From Lachnospiraceae bacterium (lineage in GTDB: Bacteria > Bacillota > Clostridia > Lachnospirales > Lachnospiraceae): DNA of 64,000 nucleotides. The DNA is taken from NCBI GenBank assembly GCA_910575275.1, contig CAJTEE010000002.1, forward strand, positions 248,001 through 312,000. The letters run 5' to 3'. Shown piece by piece: positions 24,267 to 32,789 of this stretch (its first letter is position 1; the number at the start of each line of letters is the position of its first letter). The notes below the pieces were generated by a model. The model was given only the letters and a program-made list of their open reading frames with translations. It was not told the DNA's origin and did no database searches. The position numbers and the translations under genes are program-made.

Positions 24267-26909
24267 ATGCAAAAATATGGTGTAAACGAACTGAGGAGAA
24301 TGTTTCTGGAATTTTTTGAGAGCAAGGGACACCTTGCAATGAAAAGCTTTTCCCTGGTTCCCCATAATGATAACAGCTTACTTTTGATCAATTCCGGTAT
24401 GGCGCCGCTTAAGCCGTACTTTACGGGACAGGAGATTCCGCCGAGGCGGCGGGTCTGCACCTGCCAGAAGTGCATCCGTACCGGTGATATCGAAAATATC
24501 GGAAAGACCGCCCGGCACGGTACTTTTTTTGAGATGCTCGGAAACTTTTCGTTCGGCGATTATTTTAAAACAGAGGCGATCCACTGGTCATGGGAATTTC
24601 TGACCGAGGTGGTGGGTCTTGAAGCGGACCGCCTGTATCCATCTGTCTATTTGGATGATGATGAGGCATTTAAGATCTGGAACGAGGAGATCGGGATTCC
24701 CAAGGAGCGGATCTTCCGGTTTGGAAAGGAAGACAATTTCTGGGAGCATGGTTCCGGCCCCTGCGGCCCCTGTTCCGAGATCTATTATGACCGTGGGGAG
24801 AAATATGGCTGCGGAAAGCCGGGCTGCACGGTAGGCTGTGACTGTGACCGCTATATCGAGGTGTGGAACAATGTCTTCACTCAGTTTGACAACGACGGCC
24901 ATGGCAACTACAGCGAACTGGAGCAGAAGAACATCGACACCGGCATGGGGCTGGAGCGTCTGGCTGTTGTTGTGCAGGATGTGGACTCCCTGTTTACGGT
25001 CGATACGAATAAGGCGCTTTTGGAGCGCGTCTGCGCGCTGGCCGGGAAGGAATATCAGAAGGATCACGAGACCGATGTCTCTTTACGTATCGTGACCGAC
25101 CATATCAAATCCTGCACCTTCATGATCTCGGACGGGATCATGCCGTCAAACGAGGGCAGGGGATATGTGCTGAGGCGTCTTCTGCGGCGTGCGGCGCGTC
25201 ACGGGAGAAAGCTTGGCATTGAGGGAAAGTTCCTGGCGAATCTTTCCGATACGGTGATCGCCCTTTCGAAGGACGGCTATCCGGAGCTTGAGGAGAGAAA
25301 GGCGATGATCTTCAACGTCCTGACCCAGGAGGAGGATAAGTTTAACCGCACGATCGACCAGGGCCTTGCAATCCTCTCCGACATGGAGGAGGAGATGAAA
25401 AAGAACAGCGGTACGACACTGCCCGGCGCCGACGCGTTCAAGCTTTATGATACCTACGGCTTCCCGCTGGATCTGACAAAGGAGATCCTGGAGGAGCGGA
25501 ATTTTGTGGTAGATGAGGACGGCTTTGCGGCCTGCATGAAGGAACAAAAGGAAAAGGCCAGGAAAGCAAGGAAGGGTACGAATTATATGGGCGCGGATGT
25601 GACGGTCTACCAGTCCATCGACGCGGCCATTACGACAGAGTTTGTCGGCTATGACCGGCTGAAACATGATTCAAAAATTACGGTCCTGACTACCGAGGAG
25701 GAGCTTGTAGAGGCTCTGACAGACGGTGAAAGGGGAACGATTCTGGTACAGGAGACACCGTTTTATGCGACGATGGGCGGTCAGCAGGCGGATGTCGGTG
25801 TGATCGCGTCTCCATCCGGTGAGTTTGTCGTCGAGGATACGATCAAGCTCCAGGGCGGAAAGGTCGGCCATGTAGGCCGGATGACCCGCGGTATGCTCCG
25901 CGTCGGAGAGACCGTCACACTTACGGCCGATGAGGAAAACCGCACACTGACCGCGAGGAACCATAGCGCAACGCATCTTCTGCACAAGGCACTGCGCACA
26001 GTGCTGGGGAATCATGTGGAGCAGGCAGGCTCTCTGGTCTCGAAGGATCGCCTGCGCTTTGACTTTACGCATTTTTCGGCCATGACACCGGAGGAGCTTA
26101 AGCAGGTCGAGGATTTGGTCAACGAACAGATCCGCGCTTCGCTGTCGGTCTGCACCGATGTGATGGGGCTCGATGAGGCGAAGAAGACCGGCGCAATGGC
26201 GCTGTTCGGTGAAAAGTACGGCGAGAAGGTCCGCGTCGTGCGGATAGGAGATTTTTCGACCGAGCTCTGCGGCGGAACCCATATCACCAATACGGCGGAG
26301 GTACATGCGTTTAAGATCCTCTCCGAGGCGGGAATCGCGGCTGGGGTGCGCCGGATTGAAGCGCTGACTTCCGACGGGCTTTTGCATCATTACGAGAAGG
26401 AGGAGCAGGAGCTTTTTGCGGCGGCGAAGGCGGCGAAGGCGGCTCCCTCTGATCTGACGGCGAAGATTGAGTCGATGATGGAGGAAATAAAAGCGCTCCA
26501 TTCCGAGAATGAGAAGCTGAAGGACAAGCTTGCAAAGGAAAGCATGGGCGATGTCATGGACCAAGTGAAGGAGGCTGGCGGCGTAAAGGTGCTGGCAGTC
26601 CGGGCAGACGGTGTTGACATGAACGGCCTACGAAATCTGGGTGATTCTCTGAAGGAGAAGCTTGGAGAAGGCGTGATTGTGATCGCCTCGGTGTTGGATG
26701 GCAAGGTGAATCTGATGGCGACCGCGACGAATGGCGCGATGGAAAAGGGTGCACATGCCGGAAACCTGATCAAGGCGATAGCTGGTCTTGTCGGAGGCGG
26801 CGGAGGCGGCCGTCCGAACATGGCGCAGGCAGGAGGAAAAAATCCGGAGGGTGTCGATGCGGCGCTTGAAAAAGCCATGGCTGTGGTCGCAGAGCAGGTG
26901 GGAGCGTAA
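24267..26909 (+). CDS. alaS: Alanyl-tRNA synthetase
   Basis: An 880-residue class II synthetase that joins alanine to tRNA-Ala and edits mischarged Ser and Gly. The catalytic core opens with NELRRMFLEFFESKGHLAM, and motif 2 contains KCIRTGDIENIGKT, then RHGTFFEMLGNFSFGDYF. The editing domain has the zinc ligands NHSATHLLHKAL and CGGTHITNT. The C-Ala domain ends in a glycine-rich DHHA1 segment (GGGGGGRPNMAQAGG). AGGAGG is ten bases upstream. Confidence 0.98.
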   Translation: MQKYGVNELRRMFLEFFESKGHLAMKSFSLVPHNDNSLLLINSGMAPLKPYFTGQEIPPRRRVCTCQKCIRTGDIENIGKTARHGTFFEMLGNFSFGDYFKTEAIHWSWEFLTEVVGLEADRLYPSVYLDDDEAFKIWNEEIGIPKERIFRFGKEDNFWEHGSGPCGPCSEIYYDRGEKYGCGKPGCTVGCDCDRYIEVWNNVFTQFDNDGHGNYSELEQKNIDTGMGLERLAVVVQDVDSLFTVDTNKALLERVCALAGKEYQKDHETDVSLRIVTDHIKSCTFMISDGIMPSNEGRGYVLRRLLRRAARHGRKLGIEGKFLANLSDTVIALSKDGYPELEERKAMIFNVLTQEEDKFNRTIDQGLAILSDMEEEMKKNSGTTLPGADAFKLYDTYGFPLDLTKEILEERNFVVDEDGFAACMKEQKEKARKARKGTNYMGADVTVYQSIDAAITTEFVGYDRLKHDSKITVLTTEEELVEALTDGERGTILVQETPFYATMGGQQADVGVIASPSGEFVVEDTIKLQGGKVGHVGRMTRGMLRVGETVTLTADEENRTLTARNHSATHLLHKALRTVLGNHVEQAGSLVSKDRLRFDFTHFSAMTPEELKQVEDLVNEQIRASLSVCTDVMGLDEAKKTGAMALFGEKYGEKVRVVRIGDFSTELCGGTHITNTAEVHAFKILSEAGIAAGVRRIEALTSDGLLHHYEKEEQELFAAAKAAKAAPSDLTAKIESMMEEIKALHSENEKLKDKLAKESMGDVMDQVKEAGGVKVLAVRADGVDMNGLRNLGDSLKEKLGEGVIVIASVLDGKVNLMATATNGAMEKGAHAGNLIKAIAGLVGGGGGGRPNMAQAGGKNPEGVDAALEKAMAVVAEQVGA

Positions 26910-26966
26910 AAGCAGGATAGAGCAATTGCTGGAAAGCAGACAAAAATAGGGAATGACTGGAAAATT

Positions 26967-27007
26967 TAGCCGGCGCGGGCCTGGAAAGGGGTCTGCGCCG
27001 GTTTTTT
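26967..27007 (+). terminator. Terminator of alaS
   Basis: CCGGCGC (26970-26976) pairs with GCGCCGG (26995-27001), the stem being extended by GGCC/GGTC pairing, followed by six T. Confidence 0.88.
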
Positions 27008-27020
27008 ACATTACGGAAAT

Positions 27021-27938
27021 GAAAATCCTCGATGGATTTTGCATGAACGGCCTGCCTGGTCCAGGTCTTTAGAGTAGCCAGACTTTTCTCCCGGCGGATT
27101 TTGGTTTTCAGATCATCAGGCAGGGGGCCCAGATCCTGAAGGACAGACAGCAGAAGATCGGTACGCCCCTGCTTGATTTCACATCCTCCCGTTCTTCTTT
27201 TTTAAGTAAAAGTGTTTTGACGCTCTGAAGGTTCCTGCTTCCTGTTATTTCGGCTAATGCGCTTATAAATTCTTCCGGATGCCGGATTTTTTGTACTTCA
27301 TCCTGCATCACCTCTCGAAGCCGTTTCGGATCCTCCCAGTTTGCTGCATATTCGGCGATCAGACGAAAATCCGAAGTGAGGCGGTCCCGGTCCTCCTGTT
27401 TGAGCTTGGCAATAGGGATCAGATTGATGGGATAATTTGCCACATAGGGGAGAAGCTGCCCGGCCTGCCCTTTTGGAAATTCCAGCATATCATACAGACA
27501 AAGAGGAGATTTCCATTCCTCCCTGCCCCAATACGGGACTACTGTCACGATCGGTGCAAGCTTCTGGTTGTCATGAAGTCGTTTGGTAAAGGCAGGCTGT
27601 TTGTTTTTCTTGTTTTCAGCTATATATAGACGGACCTGTTCCTCGTAGGAGGAGAAATCATAGCCCATTATCCGCAGCGGCATGGTATTGTCGCGTCCCT
27701 GTTGATTTTCATAGCCGCAAATGAGACGGTAGGATCCACCCCCGGCAGCGACTTTTCGGACGTCGTGGTTTCCCTGCCGGTGGAAACCAGAGGAGGTTCG
27801 AGCAAAGCTTTCTGTAGGCATGGGGACCAAGACATCCTTATGGAGGATGAGGTTCCCCTTAAAAAGCAGATTGTTGAAAATGTCAACCAATACATCATTG
27901 TATTCCTCGAGTCGTTTTTCTGAGATGTGCTTTTGCAT
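27021..27938 (-). pseudogene. Frameshifted Rpn-family (PD-(D/E)XK) nuclease/transposase-like gene
   Basis: The intact frame (27108-27938) starts MQKHISEKRLEEYNDVLVDI and has the Rpn order: FNNLLFKGN, PTESFA, DVRKV, YRLICGYENQQGRDNTMPLR, VVPYWGREEW, LYDML and LLPYVANYPINLI. At about 27180 the reading frame changes: the in-frame tail (SSRGVPIFCC) is meaningless, whereas another frame continues correctly as KQGRTDLLLSVLQDLGPLPD, then REKSLATLKTWTRQAVHA and KSIEDF, the usual Rpn C-terminus. So the gene has a single-base-type frameshift and no clear stop. Rpn proteins are nucleases linked to recombination. Its first 15 residues match the start set by an internal Met, not the longer extension to 27992. 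Confidence 0.8.
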
Positions 27939-27992
27939 AGTTTGCCTTTCCTTTCCGGAGTGCAGGAGACAGGCTGGAGCGTGCTTGAACAT

Positions 27993-28645
27993 TCATTTCC
28001 GCCATCTGTACGCTCGGGTAACACGGAAATACATGAGTTATTCTATATTATCCTATAACGGACAATATAAATATAACAAAATACAAATTAACTGTCAAAT
28101 CAAACCGGAAATTTTTCTAAATAAATGATGGAGTGAAGCGGCTGAATACCGTTTTACGGAAATAACGGTTTGCTTTGTAATAAAACCAAACGCTACAAAA
28201 CAAATGAAGAAAATTGCCTTATTCAACAGATACAAAGAACCTCTAAGAGATGAAATAGATTAATAGACACGATATTATATTTTTCGAAATATGTCAATCG
28301 AATTTTTTTAAAGGATACATAGAAAGGGAGAAATTGGTTTTGCATATGGCGGCGGACTGTGATATAATCCGTTTTAGGAAAGAATCCGATTCGGGGCAAG
28401 AAAGAATGAACGATGAATACAAAAGATAAACGGCTTTGAATTGGATTCTTTCTTATTTTCTGCCTGCTCCTTTTTATAAACGGTTTGAGGGGCACAATAG
28501 ATGCCCCTGTCGGAGCGTGGTTTAACAGGGAGGCGTTCGTTCGGATTAGGAGGGCTCGCGCTTTGAACGAGAATAATGGATAAATTTACATATATAGCTG
28601 TTATTTTCAGAAAATAATTTCTTGAAAAAATTCTCATATTTAAGC
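27993..28645. other. Gene-poor AT-rich stretch before flagellin
   Basis: No frame with a ribosome site and recognisable protein character was found. Small palindromes occur: AAAGAATCC with GGATTCTTT near 28379-28452, and GGGGCACAATAGATGCCCC near 28490. None is followed by a T-run. It could hold an upstream regulatory region or gene remnants. Confidence 0.5.
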
Positions 28646-28672
28646 TTAATATTTCGGAAAAGCAGCCGATAT
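28646..28672 (+). promoter_or_regulatory. Sigma-D (sigma-28) flagellar promoter
   Basis: TTAA (28646-28649), 15 bases, then GCCGATAT (28665-28672). The flagellar consensus is TAAA-N15-GCCGATAA. The spacing is exact, with one mismatch in the -35 box and one at the end of the -10 box. It leaves a flagellin leader of about 200 bases with hairpins (TGCAGAT with ATCTGCA). Confidence 0.85.
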
Positions 28673-28835
28673 TAACAACAGAATGGTTAAAACAAAGAAA
28701 AAATGCAGATCAAAATCTGCACCATTCAACTTCCGATAATCTTCCTTATTGGAAGTAAAGAGTTCCCCTGTTTCTGATTCAGGGCCCGATTCGGAGGAGG
28801 GAGCAAGGCAGCCGGTAAACGGCAGAACACTTATG

Positions 28836-28871
28836 CGGGAAAAAGGAATTTCCCGTCCACATTCAAGGAGG
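28836..28871 (+). promoter_or_regulatory. Putative CsrA-binding hairpin and Shine-Dalgarno in the flagellin leader
   Basis: CGGGAAA (28836-28842), loop AAGGAA, TTTCCCG (28849-28855): a perfect 7 bp stem that displays GGA in a six-base loop, the form CsrA binds. Ten bases later the Shine-Dalgarno AAGGAGG (28865-28871) supplies a second GGA. In B. subtilis hag the same pair of sites mediates CsrA-FliW control. Confidence 0.6.
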
Positions 28872-28879
28872 TTTATTTA

Positions 28880-30619
28880 ATGAGAATTCAGCACAACATC
28901 GCAGCACTCAATTCCTACAGAAACTTAACCGTGAACAACAGCGCGGTTTCAAAGAATCTTGAGAAATTATCTTCCGGTTACAGAATCAACCGTGCAGGCG
29001 ACGACGCAGCCGGTCTTGCGATTTCCGAGAAGATGCGCGCACAGATCACCGGCCTTGAGACCGCACAGAAGAATGCCAACGACGGTATTTCTCTTGTACA
29101 GACGGCAGAGGGCGCTATGACAGAAGTGCACTCCATGTTAAACCGTATGGTTGAGCTGGCTACGCAGTCCGCAAACGGAACATATGCAGACGAAGTAGAC
29201 CGTGAGAACCTGCAGAAGGAAGTTGCTTCGTTAAAGGACGAGATCAACCGTATCGCAGACAGCACAAACTTCAACGGAATTAATCTGTTGGATGGTTCCC
29301 TTTCTGCTAAGGGCGGCGCAACTGAGGTTAAGATCAGCGGCAATGCAAACAGCATTAAGTCCCCGGGCTCTAAGGCTGCGTTTGAGGCGACTCAGGCCAT
29401 CACGGCTGCTGCTGCTGCGACTATGAAGGAAGGCAGCACGATCGAGTTTACGGTTGGCTTCAATGATGGAAGCTCCGAGACTGTTAAGCTGACGATGGAG
29501 AAGGACAAAAATACCGGTGCGTACCAGCTGAGGGCAGAAGACGGTACGATTTATGATAAGCTTGATACTGCTGGTGATGGCAGCACTACGGAGGTTACGG
29601 CTTCGAATCTGTCTGATGTAATCAAGAAAGAGCTCCAGAAGACGAGCTTGGATAAGGAGTTCAAGATTACGGATGACAGCCAGAAGATTAAGTTGGAAGC
29701 ACTTAATTATGGTAGTGATGGGCGCAGTGTCCGCGCATATGATCTCAATATTGTTACAGATGGCAAACAGGTAGGACAGAAGGATTATGGCGTTAAAGTT
29801 GCTCTGGGTAACGATGACGGCCGTGAGATTGACGCGTCTACGCTGACTCTGTATGATGGAAGCAACTATGAGGACGCTGTATTTGAAATTAATGGTCACA
29901 AGTTTGTTCTCATGACTGGTGATATGGAAGCAACTCATGCGAACGGCGTGGTTCAGGGCATGAATACTACGAAGGGCCTTGGTTCCGACGTTACAATCCT
30001 TATCAGCGACAAGACGGCTGTTGATAAATCCAAGGGTACGGCACAGAACGGCTTGATGGCGAACGATAAGAACTTCGAGGATAACCTCAAGAAGATTGAG
30101 GAAGTTACCGGCTTAAAGGTTACGGATGCAATCAATGAGAAAGACTATGACAGCAGTGTTAACAATAACTCGGTAGCACCGGGTAAAGGTATCCGCCTGA
30201 GCAAGGGCGATGCAGCCACCGGCGGTCTGCTTCTTCAGATCGGTGATACTGCTGATGAGTTCAATAAGATGCGTGTATCCGTCAGCGATATGCACACCAA
30301 GGCTATGGGTATCGCAGATGTTGATATCAGCACACAGCAGGGTGCTTCTGACGCGATCAAGAAGATCAAAGACGCGATCAACTACGTATCCTCCACTCGT
30401 GGTGACCTGGGCGCAATCCAGAACCGCTTAGAGCATACGATCAACAACTTGAGCGTTGCTGCCGAGAACATGACTGCTGCTGAGAGCCGGATCCGCGATG
30501 TCGATATGGCGCAGGAGATGATGGCTTATACGAAGAACAACATCCTTGTTCAGTCTGCACAGGCTATGCTGGCTCAGGCGAACCAGATTCCGCAGGGCGT
30601 GTTACAGCTTCTTCAGTAA
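28880..30619 (+). CDS. fliC: Flagellin
   Basis: A 579-residue flagellar filament protein with conserved ends and a variable middle. The N-terminal D0/D1 part has [36 protein letters not shown] and [15 protein letters not shown]. The C-terminal part has [34 protein letters not shown] and ends QGVLQLLQ. Residues about 150-470 form a long Ser/Thr/Asp-rich surface domain, a natural site for O-glycans. No other flagellar structural gene is in the window. A glycan-type gene cluster starts 270 bases downstream on the same strand, behind a terminator. Confidence 0.98.
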   Translation: MRIQHNIAALNSYRNLTVNNSAVSKNLEKLSSGYRINRAGDDAAGLAISEKMRAQITGLETAQKNANDGISLVQTAEGAMTEVHSMLNRMVELATQSANGTYADEVDRENLQKEVASLKDEINRIADSTNFNGINLLDGSLSAKGGATEVKISGNANSIKSPGSKAAFEATQAITAAAAATMKEGSTIEFTVGFNDGSSETVKLTMEKDKNTGAYQLRAEDGTIYDKLDTAGDGSTTEVTASNLSDVIKKELQKTSLDKEFKITDDSQKIKLEALNYGSDGRSVRAYDLNIVTDGKQVGQKDYGVKVALGNDDGREIDASTLTLYDGSNYEDAVFEINGHKFVLMTGDMEATHANGVVQGMNTTKGLGSDVTILISDKTAVDKSKGTAQNGLMANDKNFEDNLKKIEEVTGLKVTDAINEKDYDSSVNNNSVAPGKGIRLSKGDAATGGLLLQIGDTADEFNKMRVSVSDMHTKAMGIADVDISTQQGASDAIKKIKDAINYVSSTRGDLGAIQNRLEHTINNLSVAAENMTAAESRIRDVDMAQEMMAYTKNNILVQSAQAMLAQANQIPQGVLQLLQ

Positions 30620-30651
30620 GCAGATTTTGTTGGAACTTTATTCTGACGTTC

Positions 30652-30684
30652 AATCAGGGCGGGCTTTGGCCCGTCCTGATTTTT
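30652..30684 (+). terminator. Terminator of flagellin
   Basis: AATCAGGGCGGGC (30652-30664) pairs with GGCCCGTCCTGATT, followed by TTTTT: a strong intrinsic terminator, so the downstream cluster needs its own promoter or antitermination. Confidence 0.92.
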
Positions 30685-30685
30685 C

Positions 30686-30741
30686 GTATCATAGGAAAGT
30701 GTGTCTTATGATACAAAAAACGCTCCGCAAGATGCGCACAC
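30686..30741 (+). repeat. Dispersed hairpin repeat, copy B
   Basis: GTATCATA, GGAAAGTGTGTC, TTATGATAC, then AAAAAACGCTCCGCAAGATG, matching copy A (3270-3324, minus strand) along about 55 bases. It begins right after the flagellin terminator, as copy A begins right after a terminator hairpin on its own strand. Confidence 0.8.
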
Positions 30742-30762
30742 TTTTTTATTTATAGAAAAAAA

Positions 30763-30838
30763 TTTCGGAGAGAACATACGGCCATTCGGGTTTATGGGAA
30801 AGCGGCTGCATAGCAGCGGCTTTCCCATGGCTCCGAAA
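30763..30838 (+). promoter_or_regulatory. Large nested stem-loop ahead of the glycan cluster
   Basis: The inner stem is ATGGGAAAGCGGCTGC (30794-30809) with GCAGCGGCTTTCCCAT (30813-30828): 16 positions with a single mismatch and a three-base loop. The outer stem is TTTCGGAG (30763-30770) with CTCCGAAA (30831-30838). There is no T-run after it. It lies in the leader of the first glycosyltransferase and might act in antitermination or mRNA stability. Confidence 0.65.
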
Positions 30839-30891
30839 ACAGTCGTAAGATGAAATATCCGGCTGAAAATCCGAATTTGAGGGAGAATTGT

Positions 30892-32637
30892 GTGAAACAG
30901 AAGGAACGGCCGCTCTTGACCATCGGTATGATTTTTAAAAATGAAATACGTTGCCTGGAACGCTGTCTGGAAGCCTTAAAGCCGCTGCGGGAGGCGTTTC
31001 CCTGTGAATTGATTCTGGCGGATACGGGATCCACAGACGGAAGCAGGGAGATTGCGGCCCGCTATGCGGATGTGCTGTTTGATTTCCCGTGGGTGGAGAA
31101 CTTCTCGGCCGCGAGAAACGCGGTGATGGACAGGGCAAACGGGAAGTGGTATCTGACGATCGACGCGGATGAATATCTGAGTGCGGATATCGAAGAACTA
31201 GAGCGGTTCCTGCGGCTGGCGGATACCAGGAAATGGGAGCTCGGCGCGGTTGTGCAGCGAAATTATAAGACTCGGGACATGACCGGGGACTATACGGATG
31301 CGATGGTTCTCCGCCTTGCACGCATGTCCACCGGAGTGCGCTATGAGGGAAGGATCCATGAGGCGTGGCCGCTCGGGGGGAGAGGCCGCGTGCGGATCCA
31401 GGGTCTTGCGCATATGATTTTACATCATGACGGGTATGTGGGGTTGAATGAGGAGCAGGGACGGGCGAAGCGGGAGCGGAACCTGAAGCTGCTACGGGAA
31501 GAACTGAAAAGCGATCCCCAGAGCCTGCGGGCCTGGCTGCAGTATATTGAGAGCGGAAACCGGGAAGATGATTTCCTGGATGCAATCCGGCAGGCATCCA
31601 GGCTGGTGGAGAAAAAATGTCCGGGCTGGAAGGACTGGGGGGCGGCGATCTTCCGTCATGCGGTGTGGGCGGCGATGGATCGGGAGCTCCCGGAAGTGAG
31701 GGAGTGGATCGAGAGAGCAAGGAAATGGTTCCCGGATTCCCTGTTTACGCGGATCGACGTAGAATACGCGGCCATGCATGACAGTATGAACCGGAAAGAC
31801 TATACGGAAGCGATATACAGAGGAAAGGGTGCTTTAAAGGCGCTTGAGGAGTACCATGCGGGTCGGGGAGAGCAGAGAGAGCTTTTGTATGATTCCCTGT
31901 TAGCGGCTTCTGCGGAGCGGGAGCAGGATATCTGCGCATGCCTGGCGGAAGCCGGTCTGTTGGAGACAAAGGAGCCGAAAAAGCTGAAATGGCTTTTGGC
32001 GGAGAACTGGGACGGGGGATTGCTGACAGCGCGAGTGCTGGCGCATGCTATCAAATGCGGCATTTGCTTTCCGCTCGCAGAAACGTCATTATATATAGAA
32101 GAAATGCAAGAGATGGCGGCCCGGCTTGCGGGGGAGCCGGAGGAGCTTTGGCTGGCTTTGGAGCGGCTGGTTAGGGATTCTGACGCGCAGGAGCGGAGAC
32201 GAGGGCAGGCCCGAGTGGAGCATGCAGAAGACTTAAAAAAGCTGGCCTGGCTGCAGAGTCTTGCGTCGGCGGCCGTGCAGGTCTGGGAATGGGGACAGGC
32301 AGTGCAAAGAGTGGAGGAAACGGTGGAAGCCGGAGAAATGGCGAAAGCGGGGCTTCAGCTTGCACGATTCTATGCCTGGACAGAGAGAGAGTTTCTTCCA
32401 CGTTTTTACGCGTGGGAATTTGAACAGAAGGAAATGCTTCGATTCCTTCCAAGTAGTCATCAGTTTGGCTGGCACTGTGCACGGGCGTTTGAGGCGCTGG
32501 ACGCGGGAGACAGGGAAGCATATGTGCAAGAGCTGGAGCAGGGGGCCGCGACGTGTGAGAGTATGCGGGACATGGCGGAGTTTCTGCTCGAACGGGAAGA
32601 CGACTTTTTAGGACAGAGGACAAGCGGTCGGCTTTGA
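30892..32637 (+). CDS. GT2 glycosyltransferase with helical repeat C-terminus (paralogue 1)
   Basis: A 581-residue GT-A enzyme. The N-terminal GT2 domain has LLTIGMIFKNEIRCLERCLE, LILADTGSTDGSREIAARYA, DFPWVENFSAARNAVMD and the metal-binding TIDADEYL (DxD-type). Residues 240-580 are helix-rich and TPR-like. This fusion is typical of transferases that modify protein substrates or glycan chains; direct transfer to flagellin is a fair inference from position. The GTG start at 30892 follows GAGGGAG and aligns with the ATG of paralogue 2 (VKQKERPLLTIG against MEQGKRPLLTIG); an ATG at 30850 lacks a ribosome site. Confidence 0.88.
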   Translation: MKQKERPLLTIGMIFKNEIRCLERCLEALKPLREAFPCELILADTGSTDGSREIAARYADVLFDFPWVENFSAARNAVMDRANGKWYLTIDADEYLSADIEELERFLRLADTRKWELGAVVQRNYKTRDMTGDYTDAMVLRLARMSTGVRYEGRIHEAWPLGGRGRVRIQGLAHMILHHDGYVGLNEEQGRAKRERNLKLLREELKSDPQSLRAWLQYIESGNREDDFLDAIRQASRLVEKKCPGWKDWGAAIFRHAVWAAMDRELPEVREWIERARKWFPDSLFTRIDVEYAAMHDSMNRKDYTEAIYRGKGALKALEEYHAGRGEQRELLYDSLLAASAEREQDICACLAEAGLLETKEPKKLKWLLAENWDGGLLTARVLAHAIKCGICFPLAETSLYIEEMQEMAARLAGEPEELWLALERLVRDSDAQERRRGQARVEHAEDLKKLAWLQSLASAAVQVWEWGQAVQRVEETVEAGEMAKAGLQLARFYAWTEREFLPRFYAWEFEQKEMLRFLPSSHQFGWHCARAFEALDAGDREAYVQELEQGAATCESMRDMAEFLLEREDDFLGQRTSGRL

Positions 32638-32789
32638 AGCAGCCAAGCGACCGCGGGAAACGGTCGGTGGAGAACAGAGGCAAAACATCAGGCCATTGTG
32701 CCACACAGTTGATTGGCGATAAGGAAATGCCTGTTTGTAAGAACAATATCAGATAAATCAAAGAAAGCATGAATAAAGGAGAACTCTGC

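Noticed and set aside
25671-26564. Long minus-strand frame opposite alaS (297 codons)
   Set aside because: It is the antisense shadow of a well-conserved gene with matching third-position bias; no ribosome site.
28490-28510. GGGGCA / TGCCCC hairpin before flagellin
   Set aside because: Short stem, no U-tract and no neighbouring gene that it would terminate.
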